The notes under the pieces were generated by a model. That model was not told the origin of the DNA and did no database searches. It saw only the letters and a program-made list of their open reading frames with translations. A stretch of 64,000 nt of DNA from Microlunatus parietis (GTDB taxonomy: Bacteria; Actinomycetota; Actinomycetes; Propionibacteriales; Propionibacteriaceae). Made by a program: the position numbers and the translations under genes. Where the stretch lies: contig NZ_JACCBU010000001.1 in NCBI RefSeq assembly GCF_013407955.1, forward strand, positions 5,828,001 to 5,892,000, read 5' to 3'. Below are positions 51,646 through 61,000 of this stretch, piece by piece. How positions within the stretch are numbered: the stretch's first letter is position 1; each line of letters starts with the position of its first letter.

Positions 51646-54460
51646 TCGCCGGCGTGCTGGTCCAGCCCCAGCGCCAGGCCTCGCCCCGGGTCGGCGCCGG
51701 AGCCGGCTCGATCCCCGCCGGCACCACCCGGTAGAGGCCGTAGCCGAGCCGCCGGAATGCGTCGTCCGGCGTCGCCGGATAGAGCGGGATCCACCGGAAA
51801 CCCGCCAGATCGGGTACGCCGGCGAACGGCGAGCCCATCCGGGCCAGGTGCTCGATCGGCTTGCGGCCGAACGCGTACGCCGGCAGTTCGGCGCGGCCGG
51901 CGGCGAGCGATGCGGGCCGCAGGCAGCTGGCGTAGAAGGCGATCCGCCAGCCCAGGTATACCGGCCGGTCGCCGACCAGCTCGGCCAGCGGAACGGTCCG
52001 CGGGATCCGGGGCGCGGTCACCGACAACCGGGAGCCCGGCCGGGTCTCGGCGACCACCCGGACCCGGGTCGCGCCGCCGTGCCGGGCCAGGCTGACCGCC
52101 AGGTCACCGGAGCGGCCGTCCCGGTTGAGCAGCACCTTGCGGTCGTGATCGGTCTCCAGCCAGACCCGGTCGCCCTTCGCCGGTGTGCCGACCCGGACCA
52201 CGACCTGGCCGCCCTCGATCGACTCCGGCGGGATCGCGTACCAGCCGCTGCTGAAGCGGCCCTCCGTGATCATGGTCCGGACCGGCACCCCGTCGCCGTT
52301 GCGGCCGGGGAAGTCGTGCCCCGGCCGGATCGCGCCGAGGACGCCGTTCGCGGGATCCGGCTCGGCCCGAAGCGACCTCTCCAGGGCACACCGGTTGCCG
52401 GTGAGCGTCGCGGCCGACGCGGCGGCCCCCGTGTACCGGCCGGGCCGGGCGAGCGCCGCCTTGGCCAGCGCCAACGGCTCGACCAGCACCGTCAGCGCCA
52501 GCCCGGCGACCAGCACCCGGGCCAGAATTCTCGGGGTCCAGCGGCCGATCCGGGTCCGGCCGGCGACGAAGATCACCAAGGCGGCGGCCAGGCCGATGAT
52601 CATGACCGGCGTGGCCAGTTCGACCCGGCCCAGGTGGATCGGGCCGTCGTCGGACCAGACGCCGAGCCGGGCGACCTCCCACCAGGCGTTGCTCTGCCGC
52701 AGCGACAGCCCGGCCGCGACGGCGAGACCCGCGGTGAGCCCGGCCAGCGCGGCGGCCGGCACCGCGGATCGGCTCAGCATCTGCACGGCGACCGCGATCA
52801 CCAGCCCGGTGATCATGGTCAGCGCGCCGAAGTGGTGGTAGAGCTTCGTCGGGCTGAACATCAAGATCGGGAAGAACAGGAAGTACGACCCCAGCAGCAG
52901 CCCGGCCAGCCGGGTCCGCAGCCCGGGCACGGGTGCGAAGCGGCGCCAGCCGGCCGCGACGAAGATCGCCACGGCCAGGGCCGGCCACACCGTGATGTTG
53001 CGCGGGAACGACGACTCCAGCAGTTGGGCGTAGCGCAGCCAGTCGTCGTACCAGGCGTAGCTCGGGCCGTCGTGATTGCGGGCCGCGATGCTGGCCAGCG
53101 TCGAACCGAGGGTCTGGTCGGCGAACATCGGCAGCAGCGCGATCCCGGCGGCGGCCAGCACGGTGAGCCAGACCGCGGTCGCACCGAGCGCCCGCTGCCG
53201 GCGTCCGATGATCTTGATCAGCGACGGCAGCGCGGCCAGGAGCGGCGCGAACGCCACCAGCCCGGTGGGCCCGACCCCCGTGGTCAGTCCGGCGACCGCC
53301 GCGGCGGCCGCGATCGGCACGGCGCGGCGCTCGGTCCGGCCGACGTCGACCAGCCAGAGGACGATGATCAACCCGAGCGCGAACCACGGCTCGGGCCGGA
53401 GCGAGTTCCCGTAGACGAGCCACGGCAGCAGCATCCCGGCGGCCAGCCCGGCGACCACCCACGGCGAGGGCCGCGCGATCAGCCGCGGCAGCAGGAGATG
53501 CCGCAGCACCAGCCAGCCGGCCAGGCCGAGCAGCAGCGGCAGCAGCCGCAGCCAGAGCGGCTCCCAGCCGACCCGGCCGAACAGGTCGATCACGGCGTAG
53601 TACCAGCCGAACGGAGCTTCCGGGGTGTTGTACCAGCGGACGTAGTTGCCGTAGTAGCCGTCGACCTGGCCGGTCCGGGCGATCTGGGCGATGAACCCGT
53701 CGTCGTCGGTGCCGGAACCGATCATGGCCCAGCCGATCATGATCACGGCGACCGCTGCGTCGGCCGGTCCCGGCCGGAACCGGACCGGTGTCCGGCGCCG
53801 AACGGGATCGGCGCGCCGCAGCCCGGCGAACGCCAAGGCCAGGGCGGCCGCGGCCAGTACCCCGATGATGATCTTGAACGCGGACGGCGTCGAGCTGAAC
53901 TGGGTGTCCGCGACGACGGTGAACCGGACCGGCCCGGCGGCCGGGTCGGTGAACAGTCCGGTCAGCACCGGGCGCCGGTCCTTCGGGTCGGTGATCACGG
54001 GCCGGTCGTCGAGCAGGATCGCCGAGCCCGCCGGCCGCAGCCGTACGGTCAGCGTCGAGCAGTCCCGCAGTTGGCCGGGCACGAGGCTCGCCACCCGGCC
54101 GCCGGCGGAGGTGATCACCAGCCGCCCGTCCGTCCAGCCGATCCGCAGCGCGTCCCGCGCCAACCGGTCCGCGCCGGCCGTTCCCGGAATCCGGTGATCA
54201 CCCTGCGCGGCGTTGACCGTGCCGACCAGCGGCGCCGTGGATGTGCCCGGAGCGGCCAACGCGGCGCAGGGCAGCATGATCGACAACTCGGCGGGCCGCG
54301 GCGGGCTGAGCGGCAGCGCGACCGAACGCTGCTCGGGCGAGCTGGTCCAGTCGTACCGGGCGGTCTGCTCGATCACGGGTGCGAGGACGTACAACAGGCT
54401 GCCGAGGCCGGCGACCACGGCCGCAGCGATCGTCACCGCCCGCAGGGGAACGCGCGACAC
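51635..54460 (-). CDS. Emb-like arabinosyltransferase
   Basis: 941 aa, GTG start. Signature GTDDDGFIAQIARTGQVDGY near 248-267, followed by YGNYVRWYNTPEAPFGWYY, is the GT-C DDx loop of EmbA/B/C (GT53). An extracellular N-terminal domain precedes it (about 35-190), then about thirteen helices, and a C-terminal carbohydrate-binding-like domain (about 640-941). Emb proteins polymerise arabinan from decaprenyl-phosphoarabinose. Outside the mycolic-acid bacteria the product is less clear. Convergent with the Gfo/Idh gene. Confidence 0.85.
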   Translation of the reverse strand: MSRVPLRAVTIAAAVVAGLGSLLYVLAPVIEQTARYDWTSSPEQRSVALPLSPPRPAELSIMLPCAALAAPGTSTAPLVGTVNAAQGDHRIPGTAGADRLARDALRIGWTDGRLVITSAGGRVASLVPGQLRDCSTLTVRLRPAGSAILLDDRPVITDPKDRRPVLTGLFTDPAAGPVRFTVVADTQFSSTPSAFKIIIGVLAAAALALAFAGLRRADPVRRRTPVRFRPGPADAAVAVIMIGWAMIGSGTDDDGFIAQIARTGQVDGYYGNYVRWYNTPEAPFGWYYAVIDLFGRVGWEPLWLRLLPLLLGLAGWLVLRHLLLPRLIARPSPWVVAGLAAGMLLPWLVYGNSLRPEPWFALGLIIVLWLVDVGRTERRAVPIAAAAAVAGLTTGVGPTGLVAFAPLLAALPSLIKIIGRRQRALGATAVWLTVLAAAGIALLPMFADQTLGSTLASIAARNHDGPSYAWYDDWLRYAQLLESSFPRNITVWPALAVAIFVAAGWRRFAPVPGLRTRLAGLLLGSYFLFFPILMFSPTKLYHHFGALTMITGLVIAVAVQMLSRSAVPAAALAGLTAGLAVAAGLSLRQSNAWWEVARLGVWSDDGPIHLGRVELATPVMIIGLAAALVIFVAGRTRIGRWTPRILARVLVAGLALTVLVEPLALAKAALARPGRYTGAAASAATLTGNRCALERSLRAEPDPANGVLGAIRPGHDFPGRNGDGVPVRTMITEGRFSSGWYAIPPESIEGGQVVVRVGTPAKGDRVWLETDHDRKVLLNRDGRSGDLAVSLARHGGATRVRVVAETRPGSRLSVTAPRIPRTVPLAELVGDRPVYLGWRIAFYASCLRPASLAAGRAELPAYAFGRKPIEHLARMGSPFAGVPDLAGFRWIPLYPATPDDAFRRLGYGLYRVVPAGIEPAPAPTRGEAWRWGWTSTPAITR

Positions 54461-54545
54461 CCGGGCAATCTGCGGGCCGAAGGTGTCCGGCCGGCGACTC
54501 CGGACTGACCTGTCGGTGACGAATGCCCGATTTCGCCGCGTCGAG

Positions 54546-54575
54546 GTAGATCCCCTCTACGTAGCTCCGATCTAC
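54546..54575. promoter_or_regulatory. 30-bp dyad upstream of ZIP transporter
   Basis: GTAGATC (54546-54552) and GATCTAC (54569-54575) flank a central CTACGTAG (54557-54564), all sharing one centre; 11 of 15 positions are symmetric. It sits 33 bases upstream of the TAGCGT -10 box, well placed for a metal-responsive regulator, but it does not match the Zur or DtxR boxes I know. Confidence 0.6.
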
Positions 54576-54607
54576 CTTGATGCGTCGTTCCTGCCGGACG
54601 GGCCCAG

Positions 54608-54613
54608 TAGCGT
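54608..54613 (+). promoter_or_regulatory. -10 box of leaderless ZIP gene
   Basis: TAGCGT, six bases, then ATG 54620; no Shine-Dalgarno. Confidence 0.6.
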
Positions 54614-54619
54614 GATCAC

Positions 54620-55327
54620 ATGCTGGCAGCGTTGGGTTGGGGCGCGGTAGCGGCGAGTTCGCTGGTGATCGGGGCCGTGCTCGGCATGATCAGGAAATGG
54701 CACGCGGGACTGGTCGGTGGCGTCCTCGCGTTCGGCGCCGGCGCGTTGATCTCCAGCGTCGCCTTCGAGCTGGCCCAGGAGGGCCTGACCATCGCCGGGC
54801 CGATCCCGGTCGCGATCGGGCTGGCCGCCGGGGCGTTGGCGTTCTTCGCTGCGAACGCGGCGGTGAACAAGATCGGCGGCCGGTCCGGCGGTGGGGCCGG
54901 CGGCCTGCCGCTGGCACTCGGCTCGCTGCTGGACGGGATCCCCGAGCAGGCCGTGCTCGGGATCGGGCTGGCCGCCGGCGAGGGAGTCAGCGTCGCGCTG
55001 CTGGTCGCGATCTTCATCTCGAATCTGCCCGAGGGAATCGGTTCGGCCAGCGACCTGCGGTCGGCCGGCAAGTCGCCGCGCGCCGTGCTCGGGCTGTGGT
55101 GCGTGGTCGCCGTGGCCTGCATGCTGGCCACCCTCGGCGGGTACGGGCTCGCCAGCGTCGCCGGGCCGGAGATCAAGGCGGGCATCGACGGGTTCGCGGC
55201 CGGTGCGCTGCTGGTGATGCTGGTCGACTCGATGATCCCCGAGGCCACCGAGAAGGCGGGCAGCCGGGCCGGGCTGGTCACCGTGATCGGCTTCGCCGTC
55301 GCCGCGGCCCTGTCCAACCTCGTCTGA
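54620..55327 (+). CDS. ZIP family metal transporter
   Basis: 235 aa, about seven helices. LALGSLLDGIPEQAVLGIGL and VAIFISNLPEGIGSASDL are the paired ZIP metal-site helices (D-G-x-P-E and N-x-P-E-G); the first usually begins with His, here replaced by LLDG. Transports zinc or other divalent metal. Controlled perhaps through the dyad at 54546. Confidence 0.87.
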   Translation: MLAALGWGAVAASSLVIGAVLGMIRKWHAGLVGGVLAFGAGALISSVAFELAQEGLTIAGPIPVAIGLAAGALAFFAANAAVNKIGGRSGGGAGGLPLALGSLLDGIPEQAVLGIGLAAGEGVSVALLVAIFISNLPEGIGSASDLRSAGKSPRAVLGLWCVVAVACMLATLGGYGLASVAGPEIKAGIDGFAAGALLVMLVDSMIPEATEKAGSRAGLVTVIGFAVAAALSNLV

Positions 55328-55329
55328 TC

Positions 55330-56322
55330 ATGGAACCGTACGTCTCCGGCCGGGAGCTGAGCCGCCGCCTCTTCACGGAGATCGTCGGCCCCGCCCTGGC
55401 CGATGATCACCCGGACCTGGCCTACAGTGCCGCCCTGCTCGGCCGCGGCTCGGAGGTGCTCGGCTACGACGATCCGCTGTCGGCGGACCATGATCGACAA
55501 CCCCGGGTGTTGATCTTCGTCCGCGACGGCCAGCCGGTCGAGCCGGTGGCGGCGACGGTCCGGCGGGCGGTTCCGGACCGGTTCGAAGGATTTCCGACCG
55601 ACCACCGGGTGCAGCCGTTGCGCGACTACGTCCGCGGCCAGCTCGGCGTCGACCAAGATCAGGAACCGACGGTCCGGGACTGGCTGGGCCTGTCCGAGCA
55701 GCGGCTGCTGATGATCACCGCCGGCGCGGTGTTCCACGACGAGGCCGGGCTGCAGCAGGTGCGGGACCGGTTCGCCTACTACCCGCACGACGTCTGGCTG
55801 TATCTGCTGTCGACGGCCTGGTGGCGGGTGCACCCGGAGGCCAACCTGGTCGGCCGCACCGGGCAGGTCGGCGACGAGCTCGGCTCGGCCCTGATCGGCG
55901 CCGACCTGGTCCGCGGCCTGATCCAGCTCTGCTTCCTGATCGAGCGTCGCTACGCCCCGTACCCGAAATGGTTCGGCACCGCCTTCGCCCGGCTGCCCGG
56001 AGCCGAGATCCTGCAGCCGCTGCTCACGGCCGTGCTCCGGGCGACGTCCTGGCTAGATCGCGAGGAGGCGCTGATCGCCGCCTACCGGCACGTCGCCGCC
56101 CGGCAGAACGCGCTCGGCCTCACCGAACCCGTACCGACCGAGATCGTGCGCCTCTGGGACCGCCCGTTCCGCGTCCTCTGGGGCGACTTCCAGGCCGCCC
56201 TGCAGGCCGAGATCCGGGATCCGGAGGTCCGGCGCCTCGTCGACCGCTGGCCCGCCGGCGGCATCGACCGGGTCCGCGACGTCCTGCCCGGCCGCCCCGA
56301 CCTCGGCCCCCTGCTGGATTAG
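55330..56322 (+). CDS. DUF4037 protein (nucleotidyltransferase-like fold)
   Basis: 330 aa, ATG two bases after the ZIP stop (TGA-TC-ATG). FTEIVGPALADDHPDLAYSA, ALLGRGSEVLGYDDPLSADH, PRVLIFVRD resemble the GS...D-D segment of nucleotidyltransferases, followed by the DUF4037 helical domain (WLGLSEQRLLMITAGAVFHD, YYPHDVWLYLLSTAWWRVHP, ERRYAPYPKWFGTAFARLPG). Reaction unknown. Convergent overlap with the SnoaL gene. Confidence 0.82.
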   Translation: MEPYVSGRELSRRLFTEIVGPALADDHPDLAYSAALLGRGSEVLGYDDPLSADHDRQPRVLIFVRDGQPVEPVAATVRRAVPDRFEGFPTDHRVQPLRDYVRGQLGVDQDQEPTVRDWLGLSEQRLLMITAGAVFHDEAGLQQVRDRFAYYPHDVWLYLLSTAWWRVHPEANLVGRTGQVGDELGSALIGADLVRGLIQLCFLIERRYAPYPKWFGTAFARLPGAEILQPLLTAVLRATSWLDREEALIAAYRHVAARQNALGLTEPVPTEIVRLWDRPFRVLWGDFQAALQAEIRDPEVRRLVDRWPAGGIDRVRDVLPGRPDLGPLLD

Positions 56323-56714
56323 CCCCAGAAGGCATCCTCGGCGGCGCCGTCCTCGGAGAACAGGTGGACCTTGGCGATCTTGCCGCCGCGGATGGTCAGC
56401 AGGTCGACGCCACTCATGTCCATGGTCGCGCCGTCACGGCTGCCGCTGAACCGCACCGGTACGGCGACCAGTTCGCCGTTGATCATGGCAGTGCCGGTGA
56501 CCTGCAACTGGAACGTGCCCTGGCTCGCTTCCATCATCCCGCCGAGGAGTCGCCCGACCCCGTCAACGCCGACATGGTCGCCGCTGAACTGGTTGGCGCC
56601 CGGCTGGTGCCACACCACCTCCGGCGCCAGCAGCGCCATCGCACCCGGCACGTCGCCCTGGGCCAGCGCATCGAAGTAGGTCGCGGCCACGGCGGCCGGC
56701 TGCTGTTCGGACAT
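56319..56714 (-). CDS. SnoaL-like NTF2-fold protein
   Basis: 131 aa. AAVAATYFDALAQGDVPGAM, LLAPEVVWHQPGANQFSGDH and GMMEASQGTFQLQVTGTAMI show the cone-shaped NTF2 fold; GKIAKVHLFSED closes it. Ligand unknown. It is divergent from an HxlR regulator with an operator-like dyad between them. Confidence 0.85.
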   Translation of the reverse strand: MSEQQPAAVAATYFDALAQGDVPGAMALLAPEVVWHQPGANQFSGDHVGVDGVGRLLGGMMEASQGTFQLQVTGTAMINGELVAVPVRFSGSRDGATMDMSGVDLLTIRGGKIAKVHLFSEDGAAEDAFWG

Positions 56715-56751
56715 CGGTTCTCCTCGGAATCTGTGATCGAATCGACCCCTA

Positions 56752-56788
56752 TAGTTACGAACGGTTACCTGTTACTTCAACGTAACTA
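56752..56788. promoter_or_regulatory. candidate HxlR operator
   Basis: TAGTTACG (56752-56759) and CGTAACTA (56781-56788) are exact 8-bp arms; two further GTTAC words lie between. It is 20 bases before the HxlR start and near the divergent SnoaL promoter. Confidence 0.65.
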
Positions 56789-56808
56789 AAGAGGGGAATG
56801 GGATCCAG

Positions 56809-57234
56809 ATGGCGACACCGGCCTGGGACGTCCTGGTGGCAACGTGTCCGTCGCGGACCTCGCTGGCGAAGATCGCGAACAAGTGGACGGCCATGATCGT
56901 GATCGCGCTCAGCGACGGACCGCTCAGGTTCGGAGAGCTCCGCGACACGGTGCAGGGCATCAGCGGCAAGGTGCTCGCCGACACCCTGCGTGATCTTGAA
57001 CGCGACGGGATCGTGGAGCGGATCGCGTACAACGAGATGCCGCCCCGGGTCGAGTACGAACTCACCGATCTGGGCCGGACCCTGCACGAACCGTTGGGCG
57101 CACTGGGCCGGTGGGCCGAGCAGCACATCGAGCAGGTCCTGCAGGCGCGCGAGACGTTCGATCGGCAGCTGGACGACCAGGTCCTGCTGCCCGCCAAGCG
57201 GAGCCGGCGGCGATCGCAGACCGGCGATCGCTGA
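56809..57234 (+). CDS. HxlR family transcriptional regulator
   Basis: 141 aa from ATG 56809. VLVATCPSRTSLAKIANKWT (the HxlR cysteine C13), MIVIALSDGPLRFGELRDTV, QGISGKVLADTLRDLERDGI, VERIAYNEMPPRVEYELTDL. Typical winged-helix sensor with a redox-type cysteine. Probably controls the divergent SnoaL gene. Confidence 0.92.
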   Translation: MATPAWDVLVATCPSRTSLAKIANKWTAMIVIALSDGPLRFGELRDTVQGISGKVLADTLRDLERDGIVERIAYNEMPPRVEYELTDLGRTLHEPLGALGRWAEQHIEQVLQARETFDRQLDDQVLLPAKRSRRRSQTGDR

Positions 57235-57316
57235 GCCGGCCCCCGTCGCCTCGCGCTCGCGGGCTGAGCCGTCGATTGGCGTCGCGCACAGGGTGGGGCG
57301 GTAGCATCGTCCGATC

Positions 57317-57964
57317 GTGGAAAGACTCCGGCACTTCCTCTTCGTGCGCCACCGCCACAACTGGCTCCTGTTGATCCGGTTCGGGCTGGTCGGCGCGTCC
57401 GGCGTGCTGGTGAACCTGATCAGCGTCGTGCTGCTGAAGCGGGCCGGGCCCCATTTCGACGCGGTCGCGATCGATCTGCCGCTGACCGACTTCAACGTCC
57501 GCTGGTACCACGTCTACTCGATGATCGCCTTCCTGATCGCCAACCTGTGGAACTTCCAGCTGAACCGGCTGTGGACGTTCCGGAGCGCCAAGCACAGCGG
57601 CTGGTGGCGGGAGTTCGGGCCGTTCCTCGCGGTCGGGCTGGTGGCCCAGCTGATCGGCCTCGGCATCCTGACCCTGCTGATGCACCCGGGCTCGATGTTC
57701 TCGCTGCCGTCGGACCTGCTCGACAACTCGACCGGCTTCCGGACCAAGTACTACTGGGCCCAGCTGATCACCATCGGCTTCACGGTGCCGATCTCGTTCG
57801 TCCTGAACAAGCTGTGGACCTTCTCCGCCGTCCGCCGCGGCAGCCATGTCAGCTTCGAGGCCGAGGTCGCCGCGGAGGTGGCCGAGGAGGCCGGAGCCGC
57901 GCGGGACCAGGAACGAATCGAACCCGAACCGGCCGGCGGGGCGCGGGAGCGGGTCCGGGGCTGA
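57317..57964 (+). CDS. GtrA family membrane protein
   Basis: 215 aa, GTG start. Four helices with the GtrA signature: LIRFGLVGASGVLVNLISVV, MIAFLIANLWNFQLNRLWTF, FGPFLAVGLVAQLIGLGILT, GFTVPISFVLNKLWTF, then an acidic cytosolic tail. GtrA-like proteins move lipid-linked sugars across the membrane. With the Emb-like enzyme nearby a role in envelope glycan supply is possible. Confidence 0.88.
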   Translation: MERLRHFLFVRHRHNWLLLIRFGLVGASGVLVNLISVVLLKRAGPHFDAVAIDLPLTDFNVRWYHVYSMIAFLIANLWNFQLNRLWTFRSAKHSGWWREFGPFLAVGLVAQLIGLGILTLLMHPGSMFSLPSDLLDNSTGFRTKYYWAQLITIGFTVPISFVLNKLWTFSAVRRGSHVSFEAEVAAEVAEEAGAARDQERIEPEPAGGARERVRG

Positions 57965-58058
57965 CCTCCCCGATTGACCGGAATCCCTCGGTTAGTGTGA
58001 AGTACGCTTCCCCGGCCCCGAAAGAGATTGTCGAGACGAGTTAGTCGAGGAACGTGCG

Positions 58059-61000
58059 GTGTACCTGAAGAGCCTGACCCTGAAGGGATTCAAGTCCTTC
58101 GCCTCGGCGACCACGCTCAACTTCGAGCCGGGGATCACCTGCGTGGTCGGGCCGAACGGGTCGGGCAAGTCCAACGTCGTCGACGCGCTCAGCTGGGTGA
58201 TGGGCGAGCAGGGCGTCAAGTCGCTGCGCGGCGGCAAGATGCAGGACGTCATCTTCGCCGGTACGTCGGGCCGGGCGCCGCTGGGCCGGGCCGAGGTCAC
58301 GCTCACCATCGACAACTCCGACGGCGCGCTGCCGATCGAGTACACCGAGGTCACGCTGTCTCGGACCATGTTCCGCAACGGCGGTTCGGAGTACGCGATC
58401 AACGGCCAGACCGCCCGGCTGCTCGACATCCAGGAACTGCTGTCCGACTCCGGCATCGGCCGGGAGATGCACGTCATCGTCGGCCAGGGCCAGCTCGACT
58501 CGATCCTGCAGGCCACCCCGGAGGGCCGCCGCGGCTTCATCGAAGAGGCCGCCGGCGTGCTGAAACACCGCAAGCGCAAGGAGAAGGCGCTCAAGAAGCT
58601 GGAGTCGACCGAGGGCAACCTGAATCGGCTGAACGACCTGATCTCGGAGATCCGGCGCCAGCTGAAGCCGCTCGGCCGGCAGGCCGAGGTCGCCCGCAAG
58701 GCCGCCGTGATCCAGGCCGAGGTCCGCGACGCGAAGGCCCGGCTGATCGCCGACGACCTGGTCCAGGCGACGCTGGCGATGGAGTCGGACCTGGCCGACG
58801 AGAAGGCGATGCGGGAACGCCGCCGCGAGCTGGAGGACGCACTCGAGGCCGCCCGGGAGACCGAGGTCGCCGCCGAGGAGTCCGTACGGGAAGGGCTGCC
58901 GCGGCTGACCGCCGCCCAGGAGACCTGGTATTCCCTGGCCGCGCTCAAGGAGCGGGTGGCCAGCACACTGTCGATCGCCCGGGAGCGGATGCGCAACGCC
59001 GAGTCCGATCCGGGTGAGGTACGGCCCGGCCGCGACCCCGACGAACTGGACCGGGAGGCGGACGCGGTCGGCGAGCAGGAGGCCGAGCTGACCGCCGAAC
59101 TGGAGGAGAAGGCCGAGGCCCTCGAACTCGCCAGCGAACGGCGGGCCGAGCTGGAGGAGGCGCACCGGATCGAGGAGACCCGGTTCGCCGGCCTGATCCG
59201 GGCCGCCGCCGACCGCCGGGAGGGCCTGGCCCGGCTGACCGGCCAGGTCAACTCGCTGCGCAGCCGCGCCGAGGCCGCCGAAGCCGAACTCGGCCGGCTC
59301 AGCGCCGCCCAGGCGGAGGCGGCCGAGCGGGCCGCCGCGGCCGAACGGGCGTTCACCTCGCTGGAGTCGCGGGTGGCCGGGCTGGACGACGGCGAGGAGG
59401 GCCTGGACGCCGAGCATGAGTCCGCCCAGGAGGCGCTGGACCGGGTCGAGGCGGAGCTCGCCGAGCTGCGCCGGGCCGAGGCGCAGGCACACCAGGAACG
59501 GGCCGCGCTGGTCGCCCGGGTCGAGGCGCTCCAGGTCGGGTTGCGGCGCAAGGACGCTGGTGCCGCCCTGCTCGCGGCGACCGACCAGGTGGCCGGGCTG
59601 CTCGGCTCGGTGGCCGCGCTGGTGGGTGTCGAGGCGACGTACGAGACGGCGGTGGCGGCGGCCTTCGGGCACGCGGCCGACGCAGTCGCGGTGACCGACG
59701 TGAACGCGGCGATCACCGCCTTCGAACACCTCAAGACCGAGGATTTGGGCCGGGCCGGGCTGCTGCTGGCCGGCGCTCCCGGCTCGGATCGTGCGTCCTG
59801 GCCCGCGCTGCCCGAGGGTGTCCGCTACGCCGTGGACGTGGTCGAGTGCAGCGCCGAGTTGCGGCCGGCGGTCGACCGGGTGCTCCGCAAGATCGCCGTC
59901 GTGGACGACCTGGCGGCGGCCCGGGATCTGGTCCGGCAGCACGCCGACCTGACCGCGGTGACCCGGGACGGCGACGTGCTCAGTGCCCACTTCGCGGCCG
60001 GCGGGTCGTCGGCGCAGCCGAGCCTGATCGAGGTGCAGGCCGCGGTCGACGAGGCGGAGCAGAAGCTGGCCGAGGCCAACCACGCCTGTGAACGGCTGAA
60101 GTTCGCCCAGACCGAGCTGGCCGACCGGCACACCCAGGCCAAGCGGGACGTCGAGATCACGCTGGCCAAGCTGCACGAGTCCGACGCCGCGATGGCGGCC
60201 GTGGCCGAGGAGCTGGGCCAGCTGTCCTCGACCGCGAAGGGCGCCCGCGGCGAGGCCGACCGGCTGGCCGCGGCGATCCGGCAGGCCGAGGAAGCCCGGG
60301 ACTCCGACCTGTCCGGGCTGGCCGACCTGGAACAACGGCTGGAGATGGCCAGCGACGAGGCCGAGATCGACGAGCCGGACTCGACCGAACGGGACCGGCT
60401 CGGCGAGGAGGCCCGGCTGGCCCGGGCCGCCGAGATGGAGTCCCGGCTCGCACTGCGGACGCTGGAGGAACGGGTCCGCGCCCTGGCCGGCCGGGCCGAT
60501 GCGCTGCGCCGGGCCGCGGAGAACGAACGCCAGGCGCACGCCCGGGCCGTGGCCCGCCGGGAACGGATGCTCCGCGAGGCCCGGATCGCGACCGCCGTGC
60601 ATGCGGCCGGCAGCCACCTGGCCGAGCAGGTGGACCGCTCCGTCGCGCTGGCCGCGGCGGAACGGTCCGAGGCGGAGGCCACCCGGCAGGAGGCCGAGGC
60701 CGTGCTGACCGAGGTCCGCCGGAAGGTCCGCTCCCTCGGCGCCGATTTCGAGTCGCTGGTCGACTCCGCGCACCGCGAGGAGATGGCCCGGGCCGAGCAC
60801 CGGATGCGGATCGAGGCGCTGAACGAGAAGGCTATGACCGAGCTCGGCCTGGAGCCGACCGTGCTGACCGAGGAGTACGGGCCGGAGCTGCCGGTGCCGG
60901 TGCTGACCCGGGACGACGGCTCGGCCATCACCGACGAGGACGAGCGGCCCGAGCCGGTGCCGTACGTACGGGAGGAGCAGCAGAAGCGGCTCCGCCGGGC

